The position numbers and the translations under genes were made by a program. A model generated the notes under the pieces. That model did no database searches and had not been told where the DNA came from. It saw only the letters and a program-made list of their open reading frames with translations. A DNA stretch of 64,000 bases, taken from Bacteroides sp. CAG:545. Its GTDB lineage: Bacteria; Bacteroidota; Bacteroidia; Bacteroidales; UBA932. The stretch is taken from contig HF996029.1 in NCBI GenBank assembly GCA_000432515.1, positions 40,825 to 104,824 on the forward strand. The letters run 5' to 3'. Below are positions 1 to 9,652 of the stretch, one piece after another. The stretch's first letter is position 1. Every line of letters starts with the position of its first letter.

Positions 1-1
1 A

Positions 2-733
2 AGTGAAGGCAGGACCACCATCAGCGAGTATATAACCAAGGCAGGCGAACTGCTTCAGGCTGAAGGTCTTAAGGAGCGCCAGTTCGAGGTGATAGGTGAC
101 TCTTACACTTGCGGTTACGGTACTGAGAACAGTGTCAGGACAGACCCTTACAAGAGCGAGACCGAGAACAGCAATCTGACTTACGCTGCTATCCTTTCAA
201 GGTACTTCGGGGCTGATTACTATGCTGTTGCACATTCCGGAATGGGGATTGCCAGAAATTATGCGGACAAGTTCAAGGACTACTATATGCCTGACCGTTA
301 TGACCAGACATTTGACGAGGACAAGGATGTGAAATGGGATGCCGCAGCTGATGCATTCAGGCCGCAAGTTACCATCATCTACCTCTGTACCAATGACTTC
401 TCTACCGGCAGACAGCCCAAGATGTCGATTTTCAGGGACAATTATGTGAAGCTCCTGAACAAGATCAAGAAGAACTACGGTGAGAATCATCCGGTTCTCT
501 GTGTTTCGAGCAACTGCGATGACCTGGCAGCCGATTATGTGAGGTATTGCGTAAACAGCTGCGGCCTTAAGAATGTGCATTTCCTGAGTTTCACCAAGGC
601 TGTGCACAATACGGATGATGAGCTCGGCGCAAGCTGGCATCCAAGCTACAAGGGACACAAAAAGCTCGCCCATGTGCTGATTCCGTATATTTCCACATTG
701 ACAGGATGGGAACTCAATGACAATATCGAATAA
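2..733 (+). CDS. CE2-like SGNH/GDSL acetyl esterase (5' end outside window)
   Basis: The frame is open from base 2 with no stop, so the gene begins before the window; the internal GTG at 89 is not the start. The visible part is an SGNH hydrolase domain. GDSYTCGYG carries the nucleophile Ser, LCTNDFS matches the block with the Asn oxyanion residue, and SWHPSYKGHKK near the C-terminus carries the catalytic His. The GDSxTxGYG form is typical of the carbohydrate esterase 2 group, in which a beta-sandwich domain precedes the esterase; that domain would lie upstream. Such enzymes remove acetyl groups from plant polysaccharides such as mannan or xylan. The next gene starts 1 bp after the stop, so they are probably co-transcribed. 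Family assignment is good; the substrate is inferred. Confidence 0.8.
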   Translation, partial: SEGRTTISEYITKAGELLQAEGLKERQFEVIGDSYTCGYGTENSVRTDPYKSETENSNLTYAAILSRYFGADYYAVAHSGMGIARNYADKFKDYYMPDRYDQTFDEDKDVKWDAAADAFRPQVTIIYLCTNDFSTGRQPKMSIFRDNYVKLLNKIKKNYGENHPVLCVSSNCDDLAADYVRYCVNSCGLKNVHFLSFTKAVHNTDDELGASWHPSYKGHKKLAHVLIPYISTLTGWELNDNIE

Positions 734-734
734 T

Positions 735-1115
735 ATGAGTATCAAGACTAAAATCATCAGCACCGTCACGCTTGTGGTTGTGCTGGCCCTGACAGGGTTC
801 TTCTATTTCCGCTTCTACTTTGTCTTCGGTGAAGGAGTCAAGGCAGGAGACCTGAATCAGGTGATGTACAAGGGCTATGTATTCAAGACCTACGAAGGCC
901 GGCTGATCCAGTCTGGCCTGAGAGGTACAGGAAAAGGTACCAATGGAATGGAATCCTACGTTTTCGAGTTCTCTGTGGAGAATGGGGAGCTTGCTGATTC
1001 CCTGATGAGGTGCAGCGGCAAGACCGTGGAACTTCATTATAAGGAGTATTTGGGAGCGCTTCCGTGGCGCGGTCAGCAGAAGTATATCGTGGATAATATC
1101 CTGTCCGTAAGGTAA
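735..1115 (+). CDS. Small membrane-anchored protein of unknown function
   Basis: A 126-residue protein. One hydrophobic segment (about residues 6-25) is followed by a soluble domain containing YKGYVFKTYEGRL and ending in YIVDNILSVR. The start at 735 sits just after the upstream stop; an in-frame ATG at 717 would overlap the esterase gene and is less likely. I know similar short proteins from Bacteroidetes, sometimes wrongly labelled 6-phosphogluconate dehydrogenase; nothing here resembles that enzyme. The topology suggests a domain outside the cytoplasmic membrane. No function can be given. Confidence 0.7.
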   Translation: MSIKTKIISTVTLVVVLALTGFFYFRFYFVFGEGVKAGDLNQVMYKGYVFKTYEGRLIQSGLRGTGKGTNGMESYVFEFSVENGELADSLMRCSGKTVELHYKEYLGALPWRGQQKYIVDNILSVR

Positions 1116-1134
1116 GCTATTGAAAGACAATAAG

Positions 1135-3288
1135 ATGAAAAGATTACATTTTATCGCATTGACAATATTGGCGGCTTCTTCTTTGGCCGCCGTTTCTCTG
1201 AATGCCGAGGAGCATCAGAGAGCTGAGGGAATGAAAGTTTTTTCTGTTCATCCGGCCAACAACACAGGCAAGATGATGACGATGGAGCAGGCTGTATATT
1301 CGGGCGAGCTCAGACCTGAGAGATTCCGTGCAGGATGGTACGGCGAGAATACCATTGTATATATGAAAGAAGGAAAGCCGAAGCTGTATGATGTCAATGC
1401 CGGTAAAGATGTGGATGCTGACGAGGTGCTCGGCGTCTATGCGGAAGCTGCCGGAGCATATCTGAAGAAGTCATTGCCGGAAGGCGCTGAAAATGTTACG
1501 TCTAACGAGGCGGCAATGTCTGCAAACGGGTCAATGATGGGCAACAGGGCCGTCGGTGCTGCTCCTGCATTGGCATTTACCGTGGGCAAAAGCCTTTATT
1601 ACATTGACCAGCGCAAGCATATCCGTCCTGTCGCTGAAAGCGAGAATTCTGAAATCACTTACGGACAGTCGGTCAGCAGAAACGAGTTCGGTATTTCCGG
1701 CGGGATTTTCTGGTCACCGGACGGACGCAGCATCGCGTTCTACCGCAAGGATGAAAGTCAGGTAACTGATTTCCCGCTTCTGGACATCACCACACGTACC
1801 GGTTCTCTCAAGAGCATAAAATATCCGATGAGCGGAATGGGCTCTGAGAATGTGCGCGTAGGCGTTTACAATCTGGCGGAAAACACGACTACATACATCC
1901 AGGCGGACGATTTCGGCTACGACCAGTATCTCACCAATGTTTCCTGGTCTCCTGACGGTAAGCTGCTCTTCATCCAGGTTCTGGACAGGAGCCAGAAGCA
2001 TATGCACCTGAATATGTACAGGGCCAGCGACGGCAAATTCCTGAGAACCGTACTTACTGAGGACAACGAAAAATGGGTGGAACCGACGGACCCTCTGCAT
2101 TGGTTCGGATTCTCCGGCCGATTCATCTACCGCACTGACAACAGGGACGGCTACAAGAACCTCTACCTCTGCGACACGCTCGGCACAGTAACGCGCGTCA
2201 CAAACGTTGCTGCTGACGTGAAATTCGTTGCCGAGGACGGCGAGCGCATCTTCTATACCAGCGCCGAGGTCTCCCCTGTCGAGCAGCACCTCTTCTCTGT
2301 CCGGGTCAATGTCTCCCGCAAGGGAAAGGTCAATGTCGGAACGCCTGTCAGGCTCACCTCCGATGAGGGATGGCACAATGTAAGTGTCAATGAATCAGGC
2401 AAATGGTTTATCGACAGTTACAGCAGTTTCAATGTCCCGGGCGTAGTGAAGGTGACTTCTACAGACGGAAAGATGTCCAAGACTATCTTCACCGCCAAGG
2501 ATCCGATGAAGGATTACGCTACAGGTGAGATGACTCTGGGAACGGTAAAGAGCGCCGACGGAAAATATGACAACTGGTACAGGCTCTATCTTCCGGTGGA
2601 TTTCGACCCTGCCAAGAAGTATCCGGTCATCCTGTATGTATATGGCGGTCCTCATTCGCAGATGGTGAATGATTCCTGGCTTGGACAGATAAGGCTTTGG
2701 GAAATGTACATGGCGCAGCGCGGCTACATCGTCTATGTGCAGGACAACAGGGGTACGGAAAACCGTGGCGCAGCTTATGAGAAGGCTATCCACAAATACT
2801 GCGGACAGGCGGAGATGGCTGACCAGATGGCCGGGCTTAGCGAACTGATGACATTGCCTTACGTAGATAAGGACAGAATCGGCGTGCACGGTTGGAGTTA
2901 TGGCGGATTCATGACAATTTCGCTTATGACAAACTATCCGGAGACTTTCAAGGTCGGTGTCGCAGGCGGTCCTGTCATCGACTGGAAATGGTACGAGGTG
3001 ATGTACGGCGAGAGATATATGGAGACGCCTGACTCAAATCCTGAGGGCTTCGCCGAGACAAGTCTGATCAACAAGGCGACTGACCTGAAGGGCAAACTGC
3101 TTATCTGTCAGGGCGCTATCGACAACACTGTTGTCTGGGAGCACAGCCTGTGTTTCGTAAGGGAATGTATCAAGAACAATGTCCAGCTGGATTATTTCCC
3201 ATATCCTTGCGCAGAGCACAATGTTTTCGGCAAGGACCGTATCCACCTTATGGACAAGGTGACAATGTATTTCGAAGATTATTTATAA
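1135..3288 (+). CDS. S9 family dipeptidyl-peptidase (DPP-IV-like)
   Basis: A 717-residue secreted serine peptidase. The ATG at 1135 gives a normal signal peptide (MKRLHFIALTILAASSLAA); the TTG at 1120 is rejected. The N-terminal half is a beta-propeller of the DPP-IV type and the C-terminal third is an alpha/beta hydrolase. The catalytic triad is visible: Ser588 in GWSYGGF, Asp663 in GAIDNTV and His695 in CAEHNVFG; YVYGGPHSQ supplies the oxyanion region. Family members release dipeptides or tripeptides from peptide N-termini in the periplasm, in line with amino-acid scavenging. It lies 19 bp after the membrane-protein gene and 4 bp before pyrF. Whether it cuts dipeptides or tripeptides cannot be read from the sequence. 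Confidence 0.9.
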   Translation: MKRLHFIALTILAASSLAAVSLNAEEHQRAEGMKVFSVHPANNTGKMMTMEQAVYSGELRPERFRAGWYGENTIVYMKEGKPKLYDVNAGKDVDADEVLGVYAEAAGAYLKKSLPEGAENVTSNEAAMSANGSMMGNRAVGAAPALAFTVGKSLYYIDQRKHIRPVAESENSEITYGQSVSRNEFGISGGIFWSPDGRSIAFYRKDESQVTDFPLLDITTRTGSLKSIKYPMSGMGSENVRVGVYNLAENTTTYIQADDFGYDQYLTNVSWSPDGKLLFIQVLDRSQKHMHLNMYRASDGKFLRTVLTEDNEKWVEPTDPLHWFGFSGRFIYRTDNRDGYKNLYLCDTLGTVTRVTNVAADVKFVAEDGERIFYTSAEVSPVEQHLFSVRVNVSRKGKVNVGTPVRLTSDEGWHNVSVNESGKWFIDSYSSFNVPGVVKVTSTDGKMSKTIFTAKDPMKDYATGEMTLGTVKSADGKYDNWYRLYLPVDFDPAKKYPVILYVYGGPHSQMVNDSWLGQIRLWEMYMAQRGYIVYVQDNRGTENRGAAYEKAIHKYCGQAEMADQMAGLSELMTLPYVDKDRIGVHGWSYGGFMTISLMTNYPETFKVGVAGGPVIDWKWYEVMYGERYMETPDSNPEGFAETSLINKATDLKGKLLICQGAIDNTVVWEHSLCFVRECIKNNVQLDYFPYPCAEHNVFGKDRIHLMDKVTMYFEDYL

Positions 3289-3292
3289 AGAT

Positions 3293-4135
3293 ATGAATAC
3301 CAAAGATTTATATGTACAAATCCAGGCCAAGAAGACCATGTTGTGCGTGGGTTTGGACACTGATTTCAACAAGATGCCCCAGCACATTCAGAAACTTGCC
3401 CAGGACGGAGAGATTGCTGTCCACGGGGAATTGTTGAAAGGCACTGCACGCTCGCTGTATGAATTCAACAAGGCCATCATTGACGCGACTTCAGAGCATT
3501 GTGTCGCATACAAGCCGAACTTGGCTTTCTATGAGTGCTATGGACGTGACGGTATGCTGGCGCTGGAAAAGACCGTAGATTACATCAGGAACAATCATCC
3601 TGAGCAGTTCATCATTGCGGACGCCAAGCGCGGTGATATCGGAAATACAGCCAAGATGTATGCCAAGACATATTTCGAGACGATGGATTTCGACGCTGTG
3701 ACCATCTCCCCTTATATGGGAAGTGAAACTGTCACCCCGTTCCTCGAATATCCTGGAAAATTCGCTATCGTGGTAGCATTGTCCTCCAACAAGTCTTCTG
3801 CAGATTTCCAGATGGCGCAGCAGGACGGCAAGCCTCTGTATCAGGAGGTTATGGAAAAGATGATGTCCATCTCGACTCCTGACAACATGATGTTCGTGGT
3901 AGGTGCCACCAAAGCTGACAAGCTTGCTGAAATCCGCAAGTTCTGCCCGGACAATTTCTTCCTCGTGCCAGGTGTCGGAGCACAGGGAGGTTCAGCAGAA
4001 GAGGTAATCGCGCACGGTGCAAATGCAATGGGCGGCTTGCTTATCAATTCGTCACGTGGAATCATCTACGCCTCCAATGGTGAGGATTTCGCTGAGGCTG
4101 CCGGACGCGCTGCCGCTGCTACCGCCAACATCTAG
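3293..4135 (+). CDS. pyrF: Orotidine 5'-phosphate decarboxylase (long, type 2)
   Basis: Decarboxylates OMP to UMP, the last step of de novo pyrimidine synthesis. The 280-residue length and the motif ADAKRGDIGNTA (Lys112 is the catalytic lysine, flanked by the two conserved aspartates) identify the longer type-2 form found in Bacteroidetes. PGVGAQGG near the C-terminus is the phosphate-binding loop. It is the last gene of the plus-strand run starting before the window and is followed directly by a strong terminator hairpin. Confidence 0.95.
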   Translation: MNTKDLYVQIQAKKTMLCVGLDTDFNKMPQHIQKLAQDGEIAVHGELLKGTARSLYEFNKAIIDATSEHCVAYKPNLAFYECYGRDGMLALEKTVDYIRNNHPEQFIIADAKRGDIGNTAKMYAKTYFETMDFDAVTISPYMGSETVTPFLEYPGKFAIVVALSSNKSSADFQMAQQDGKPLYQEVMEKMMSISTPDNMMFVVGATKADKLAEIRKFCPDNFFLVPGVGAQGGSAEEVIAHGANAMGGLLINSSRGIIYASNGEDFAEAAGRAAAATANI

Positions 4136-4137
4136 TG

Positions 4138-4176
4138 CAGTTTGAGAAATAGCGACTATTTCTCAAACTGAGATTT
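4138..4176 (+). terminator. Terminator hairpin after pyrF
   Basis: A perfect 15-bp inverted repeat (4138-4152 and 4156-4170) with a CGA loop, followed on the plus strand by a run of five T (4173-4177 region). It starts 3 bases after the pyrF stop codon. Confidence 0.85.
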
Positions 4177-4180
4177 TTCC

Positions 4181-4217
4181 AAAAAACAGGCTGCTCAGAA
4201 AAATCGAAGCAGCCTGT
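4181..4217 (-). terminator. Terminator after clpX
   Basis: A perfect 10-bp stem (4186-4195 with 4208-4217) and a 12-base loop. On the minus strand it is followed by six T (4181-4186), so it closes the tig-clpP-clpX transcript facing the pyrF terminator. Confidence 0.85.
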
Positions 4218-4236
4218 CTATCCATAATCTTATACG

Positions 4237-5463
4237 CTAAATATCATCTTTCAGATGCTCCTTGGCGTACTCGAGTGTCACGGTAAATGTCTTCTTGCGC
4301 GAAGACGGAGCCTCAAACATGGCATCATCGAAAATTCTTTCACAGATGCCTCTCAGGCCACGCGCTCCAAGTTTGTTCGTGATGGCAGTATCGACTATGA
4401 GGTCCTTCACGCCATCTTCTATCTCCAGTTTTATGCCGTCCATCTCGAACATTTTCTCATACTGCTTCAATATGGCATTCTTCGGCTCTGTAAGAATACG
4501 CAGAAGCGACTCCTTGTCCAGGCTGTCCAGATAAGTGACAATCGGAAGACGGCCGATAATTTCAGGGATAAGTCCATAGGACTTCAGATCCTCCGGAGCC
4601 ACATACTTGAGCAGATTGTTCTTGTCAATCTGCTTGGTGCCACCGGTAGTGAAACCGATGACCTGAGTGTTCAGACGATTGGCAATCGACCTTTCTATAC
4701 CTTCAAAAGCACCGCCGCAAATGAACAGGATGTTCTGGGTATTGACATGTATGAATTCCTGCTCAGGATGCTTGCGTCCGCCCTGTGGCGGCACATTGAC
4801 AACACTTCCTTCGAGAAGTTTGAGCAGCGCCTGCTGTACTCCTTCTCCTGAAACATCACGAGTAATCGAAGGATTATCTCCCTTGCGGGCTATCTTGTCT
4901 ATCTCATCGATGAATACAATACCCCTCTCCGCCTTCGCAAGGTCATAATCAGCCTCCTGGAGAAGCCTTGAGAGCAGACTCTCCACATCCTCACCCACAT
5001 ATCCGGCCTGAGTGAGCACAGTGGCATCCACAATCGTGAACGGTACTTGAAGAAGCCTTGCTATGGACTTTGCGAGCAATGTCTTTCCTGTTCCGGTCGG
5101 GCCAACGAGGAGGATATTGGACTTCTCAAGTTCAACTCCGTCATCCACTTTGTCGACCAGATTGTGGTTTATCCTCTTGTAGTGATTGTACACAGCCACT
5201 GACAGAAGCTTCTTCGCACGGTCCTGGCCAATGACATATTGGTCCAGGAATTCCTTGATTTCCTTAGGCTTCTGCAGTTTACCGATCTTCTTGGGTGCTG
5301 CTTTCTCAGTTTTTTGTCCTGAAACCTCTTTCAGATAATCGGCAGCCAACATGATACAGTCGCTGCAGATACAAGCCCCGTTCTGTCCCGGGAGAAGGTA
5401 CGGAACCTGAGATTCCGGTCTCCCGCAGAACATACAATAATTTTGTGTCTTTTTTCCGGCCAC
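4237..5463 (-). CDS. clpX: ATP-dependent Clp protease ATP-binding subunit ClpX
   Basis: A 408-residue AAA+ unfoldase that feeds substrates to ClpP. The N-terminal zinc domain has Cys10, Cys13, Cys33 and Cys36 in two CxxC pairs; Walker A GPTGTGKT is at 121-128 and Walker B VFIDEID at 183-189. The pore-loop region with GYVGEDV is intact, and the C-terminal small domain is complete. It starts 1 bp after clpP, and a dedicated terminator follows. Confidence 0.97.
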   Translation of the reverse strand: MAGKKTQNYCMFCGRPESQVPYLLPGQNGACICSDCIMLAADYLKEVSGQKTEKAAPKKIGKLQKPKEIKEFLDQYVIGQDRAKKLLSVAVYNHYKRINHNLVDKVDDGVELEKSNILLVGPTGTGKTLLAKSIARLLQVPFTIVDATVLTQAGYVGEDVESLLSRLLQEADYDLAKAERGIVFIDEIDKIARKGDNPSITRDVSGEGVQQALLKLLEGSVVNVPPQGGRKHPEQEFIHVNTQNILFICGGAFEGIERSIANRLNTQVIGFTTGGTKQIDKNNLLKYVAPEDLKSYGLIPEIIGRLPIVTYLDSLDKESLLRILTEPKNAILKQYEKMFEMDGIKLEIEDGVKDLIVDTAITNKLGARGLRGICERIFDDAMFEAPSSRKKTFTVTLEYAKEHLKDDI

Positions 5464-5464
5464 T

Positions 5465-6145
5465 TTATTTCACCTTTTTCTTACTGGAAAGAATTCCGTC
5501 CACCATACCATAAGCCTTGGCTTCCTCTGCAGTCATCCAGAAATCCCTGTCCGCATCAGCAAGCACACGCTCGAAAGTCTGACCGGTATGCTGGGCAATG
5601 ATGCTGCACAGCTCTGTTCTGGTCTTCTCTATCTCCTTGGCTGCAATGATGATGTCAGATGCCTGTCCCTGGGCGCCGCCAAGAGGCTGATGAATCAGGA
5701 CACGGCTGTGCGGCAATGCTGAACGCTTGCCTTCAGTACCTGCGCACAACAGCACCGAGCCCATCGATGCGGCCATACCTGTACAGATGGTTGCCACGTC
5801 CGGTTCAATGATCTGCATCGTATCATAAATGGCCAGACCCGAAGAAACCTGTCCGCCAGGAGTATTCAGATAGAGCGAAATGTCAGCCATACTGTCGGTG
5901 GAAGCAAGGAACAGGAGCTGGGCCATAATGATATTCGCCACGTCGTCATCAATCGGCACACCGAGAAATATCACCCTGTCCATCATAAGACGGCTGAACA
6001 CGTCCATGGATGCGACATTGAGTTTCCTTTCTTCGATGATGGTCGGATTTATATACGAATCCAGAGCCGATTCATAACGATGAAGGGTCGTAGAACTGAT
6101 TCCACGGCCCATTCTCGCGAATTTATAAAATTCGTTATTGTTCAT
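5465..6145 (-). CDS. clpP: ATP-dependent Clp protease proteolytic subunit
   Basis: A 226-residue serine protease that forms the barrel-shaped ClpP core. The triad is visible: Ser128 in GMAASMGS, His152 in LIHQPLGG and Asp201 in DRDFWMTAEEA. The N-terminal extension of about 25 residues is longer than in E. coli and may include a processed propeptide. It sits between tig and clpX with 17 and 1 bp spacing, the standard operon order. Confidence 0.97.
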   Translation of the reverse strand: MNNNEFYKFARMGRGISSTTLHRYESALDSYINPTIIEERKLNVASMDVFSRLMMDRVIFLGVPIDDDVANIIMAQLLFLASTDSMADISLYLNTPGGQVSSGLAIYDTMQIIEPDVATICTGMAASMGSVLLCAGTEGKRSALPHSRVLIHQPLGGAQGQASDIIIAAKEIEKTRTELCSIIAQHTGQTFERVLADADRDFWMTAEEAKAYGMVDGILSSKKKVK

Positions 6146-6162
6146 ATTTCTTGGGATTAAGA

Positions 6163-7476
6163 CTAAAGTGTACGGAAATCTTCTACTGAAACCTTCTCAG
6201 CCTTCAGTGTAACCGCACCCTTAACTGCCTCGATAACCTTTGTAGCCTCAACATTCTCTACAATGCGGCGGCTGGTATTCTCATCCTGAAGTACACGGGC
6301 AACACTGTCCTTGAGAATTGCCTCAGGAACATTTCCCATGCCGTATGAAGCATACTGGTAAGCAACATATGCCTGAGCTGCCTCGTGAACATCTTTTTCT
6401 TCGATCTTGAGGTCGAACTTCTGCATGATGTAGCCACGTACCATCTGCCAGCGGAAATCCTCGAAGAATGCAGGTGCCTCTTTCTCGATCTCCTCCTTGC
6501 TGAACTTACCGTCATTGATATTGAACAGCCATCTCTTGAGGAACTCCTCCGGAAGCTTGATGTCAGCTTTCTTTACGAGATACTCGCGCAGATCCTTGGA
6601 AAGCTTGTAGTCAGACTCCTGCTTGTAATTCTCTTCAAGTCTTGCAGTTACAGCCTTGTCGAATTCCTCTGCATTGTGAACCTGGTTCTCGCCGAAAATC
6701 TTGTCGTAAGTCTCCTGGTTCTCCTCTGCAGGAGCGAAAGTCTTCACTTCCTTCACTGTAACGTGGAACTCAGGTGCGAGAGAAGCGAGCTCCTCTTTCT
6801 TTACCTTGAGCATATATGCACGGTCAGACTCATTAGTAAATGCCTCATTTACATTGACATCAAACTGGTCTCCGACCTTTGCGCCGAGGAACTTGGACTT
6901 AGCCTCGCCCTCTACATTCTTCACGCCTACATATGAGCCCTCAACGGTCTTGCCTTCCTGAGCGAAATCAACGATTACGAAATCATCCTCACCTGCCTGC
7001 TCAGCATCCGTGAGAGAACCGAACTGACGGAGAAGGTTGTCCTTCATCTCTTTCTTGGCCTCAGCAGAAACCTTGATCTCATAAACTTTCACTTTGTCAT
7101 CCTTGGAGAGTTCGAAGTTCACCTCTGAAGTGGTGGCGATATCGAACTTGAAAGTAAAGTCGTTGCCTGACTTCCACTCGATTTCCGGCTGGTCCTCACT
7201 TGGAAGAGCCTCACCTACCATCTTGATATTGTTTTCCTTAACGAAATTATTGATAGCGTCTGAAAGAACCTTGTTCACAACCTCGCCAAGCACGCGCTCT
7301 CCATAAACTTTCTGGATAAGGGACATAGGAACCATTCCCTTTCTGAAGCCCTTGAACTCGGCTGTACGTTTGCATCTCTGGAGTTCTTTCTTCTCAGCCT
7401 CAGCGTAATCATCGTGAGCAACAGTGACAGTGAGCTGGATATTAAGCTCATCAATCTGATTTTTTACAATATTCAT
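6163..7476 (-). CDS. tig: Trigger factor
   Basis: A 437-residue ribosome-associated chaperone and the first gene of the tig-clpP-clpX operon. The N-terminal ribosome-binding domain has the expected GFRKGMVP signature (FKGFRKGMVPMSLI). A divergent FKBP-like segment follows (roughly 150-250) and then the helical C-terminal chaperone domain. The FKBP part is weakly conserved, as is usual in Bacteroidetes, so isomerase activity is uncertain. Confidence 0.95.
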   Translation of the reverse strand: MNIVKNQIDELNIQLTVTVAHDDYAEAEKKELQRCKRTAEFKGFRKGMVPMSLIQKVYGERVLGEVVNKVLSDAINNFVKENNIKMVGEALPSEDQPEIEWKSGNDFTFKFDIATTSEVNFELSKDDKVKVYEIKVSAEAKKEMKDNLLRQFGSLTDAEQAGEDDFVIVDFAQEGKTVEGSYVGVKNVEGEAKSKFLGAKVGDQFDVNVNEAFTNESDRAYMLKVKKEELASLAPEFHVTVKEVKTFAPAEENQETYDKIFGENQVHNAEEFDKAVTARLEENYKQESDYKLSKDLREYLVKKADIKLPEEFLKRWLFNINDGKFSKEEIEKEAPAFFEDFRWQMVRGYIMQKFDLKIEEKDVHEAAQAYVAYQYASYGMGNVPEAILKDSVARVLQDENTSRRIVENVEATKVIEAVKGAVTLKAEKVSVEDFRTL

Positions 7477-7559
7477 CTTTATTCAATATTTTATATTTTC
7501 AATGCGATTTATTATTCTATGTGTTTGCGCGAGATGCAAGCCATCTTACACTTAGCCTG

Positions 7560-7591
7560 CAAAAATAGGAATTTTTCAGACAATTTCCAAT
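7560..7591 (-). promoter_or_regulatory. Probable promoter of tig-clpP-clpX
   Basis: On the minus strand TATTTTTG (7560-7567) matches the Bacteroidetes -7 box TAnnTTTG. ATTG, one mismatch from the -33 TTTG, lies 20 bases upstream (7588-7591). The expected start site near 7556 leaves an 80-base leader before tig. Confidence 0.5.
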
Positions 7592-7603
7592 CGGGAAAGC
7601 CTA

Positions 7604-9643
7604 TTATTGTCTATACTGCTTGGGATAGACCACTCTTTCGTGATAAATCTGCCCGAGATATGACTTCAGCACTGACTTTATACGGCTGAGTTCTTTCAAT
7701 GTAATATCTGCGTTGTCAAGCTGTCCTGCAGCCATCTTGGCTGAAACGATGTTCTCCACGAACTTGTCGAAAGTCTCCGGCGTATTGTCCTTCAATGTAC
7801 GCGAAGCAGCCTCCACAGTATCGCAGATCATGATCAGCGCCTGCTCCCTGGTCCAAGGTTTCTTGCCCTTATAATAGAAGGCATCCGATTCGGCAGGGTT
7901 TCCGCCCTCTTCTATAAACTTGTTGTAGAAGAATGCCGTACAGGTAGTTCCGTGATGTGTGAGAATAAAATCGCTCACCACCTGAGGCAGTTTGTACTTG
8001 GCAGCAAGAGCGAGACCGTCCGTAACATGTCTTATTATCATCTCTGCGCTTTCTTTGGGAGTAAGCCCGTCGTGGAACTTGGCGCCGAGGCTCTCGTTCT
8101 CCACGAAGCATTGCGGATTGGCAGTTTTCCCGATGTCATGATACATTGCTCCGGCACGCACAAGAAGCACGTCCGCGTCAATGCTCCTCGCAGCAGCGTC
8201 AGCAAGGTTCATCACCTGCAATGAATGCTGGAATGTCCCCGGTGCCTTCTGCGCAAGGATTCTCAGAAGTTTATTGTTAGGGTCACACAGTTCCTGGAGA
8301 CGGGTACCTGACACAAGCGAGAATATCTTCTCCATCAGATATATGAGCGGATATCCTGCGACTGAAAGCAGTGCCCCGAAAAACAGATAGAGCATCAGCC
8401 ACAAGTCGTCGAATGCATTGCCCGAATTGATAAGCCGGAATCCGATGAAGGTCAGCAGCAGGCATACAAACACGAGCATAGCCGCCACGAACTGTCTCCA
8501 TCCCTTGCTGAAAAACGGGAACACGAACATTGTCACCACTCCCGCAACCAGATTCAGCAGGAAAAGTTCCACGCCGTTGTGCGCGAAAATCAGCAGTGGC
8601 ATCAATGAAACGACATACACCGGAAGCACGACCCTTCTTCTGAAAAACGCCAACAGATACAGCGCCGAAAGCGAGAACGGAATCATATAGAGCAATGTCG
8701 GGTCCAGTTTGTCCACTGCAAACGCTGCAAATGCCGTCAATGTGAAGATGAACAGAAGATAAAGATACTTGTTCATCAGTTTGAATATGTCGGGGTTCGT
8801 GTAGAAAATGGAAAGGAAGAGTATCAGGACCAATGCCAATGATATCACTCCATTACCGATCCACAGGAAAATCCTCGGTCCGTCATATCCCAGACTCTCC
8901 TCATATTCAGCCTTGTACGAATCCAGCAGCTGCTGTATCTCAGCCGTCACTATTTCGCCTTTGGTCACGATCAGCTGCCCTGCGGTCACAAATCCGGAGG
9001 TCGGAGATATATAATCCACAGACTCTGCATGCACCAAGTCCGTGGTTTCCTTGTCATAGATCAGATTCGGGACAATGATATCGTCGATGCCTACTGCATT
9101 GGCAATCGAATCAACCCTTTCGGACGGAAAAGCCTTGGCAGTCTCTGAAATGACCATGTCCAATGCGGAAGATACCGTATAAACATCGGAAGCCGGGGTT
9201 TTCACCGCACGTTTATCTCTCTGGATGAATATGATATCATCTGCAGCCGAGAAGTTCTCTTCCTTGGAAGAGGCCTCATCAGCCATCACTCCCCTTCTGT
9301 AAATATCAGACACGGCCTCGAGCATTTTCGGCCTGATCTGGCTGGCCTCGCCTAAATTCAGCTGCTCGATGCCCTTCACCACTTTACGCGGAATTCCGTC
9401 GTCATATTTGTAATATGGCACTATACTGGAGCCTGCGGCATCTTTCTCAGCACGAAGTTGCTCCTGTGTTTTCAGGACAGGAAAATCTATCTGTGAAACC
9501 AATGTTTCATAAGGCCACGGCGTACCCTTCTTGTAGTCGTAGTTGAACTTTCCGTTCCTCGGCATCATCAGCAGAAGAATCAGGAAAAGACAAAATAGCG
9601 ATATGTAGATTTTGGGATCGCGGGGAATTCCAGTCTTTGCCAT
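7604..9643 (-). CDS. 7TM HD-domain phosphohydrolase, PgpH-like
   Basis: A 679-residue membrane protein. An N-terminal membrane segment is followed by a large extracytoplasmic 7TMR-HDED-type domain (about 35-255), a block of membrane helices (about 258-465) and a cytoplasmic HD domain with the metal-binding motif MYHDIGKT (His502-Asp503) and the downstream THHGT. In Listeria this architecture (PgpH) hydrolyses the second messenger c-di-AMP. That is the likely role here, though no c-di-AMP cyclase is in the window. It lies 9 bp after the SDR gene, so it may be the last gene of a gyrB-spt-SDR transcript. Confidence 0.88.
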   Translation of the reverse strand: MAKTGIPRDPKIYISLFCLFLILLLMMPRNGKFNYDYKKGTPWPYETLVSQIDFPVLKTQEQLRAEKDAAGSSIVPYYKYDDGIPRKVVKGIEQLNLGEASQIRPKMLEAVSDIYRRGVMADEASSKEENFSAADDIIFIQRDKRAVKTPASDVYTVSSALDMVISETAKAFPSERVDSIANAVGIDDIIVPNLIYDKETTDLVHAESVDYISPTSGFVTAGQLIVTKGEIVTAEIQQLLDSYKAEYEESLGYDGPRIFLWIGNGVISLALVLILFLSIFYTNPDIFKLMNKYLYLLFIFTLTAFAAFAVDKLDPTLLYMIPFSLSALYLLAFFRRRVVLPVYVVSLMPLLIFAHNGVELFLLNLVAGVVTMFVFPFFSKGWRQFVAAMLVFVCLLLTFIGFRLINSGNAFDDLWLMLYLFFGALLSVAGYPLIYLMEKIFSLVSGTRLQELCDPNNKLLRILAQKAPGTFQHSLQVMNLADAAARSIDADVLLVRAGAMYHDIGKTANPQCFVENESLGAKFHDGLTPKESAEMIIRHVTDGLALAAKYKLPQVVSDFILTHHGTTCTAFFYNKFIEEGGNPAESDAFYYKGKKPWTREQALIMICDTVEAASRTLKDNTPETFDKFVENIVSAKMAAGQLDNADITLKELSRIKSVLKSYLGQIYHERVVYPKQYRQ

Positions 9644-9652
9644 AATGAAATA

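Noticed and set aside
1158..1170. TTGACA inside CATTGACA as a sigma70 -35 box
   Set aside because: Bacteroidetes promoters use TTTG/TAnnTTTG, and most copies lie inside genes without a matching -10 box.
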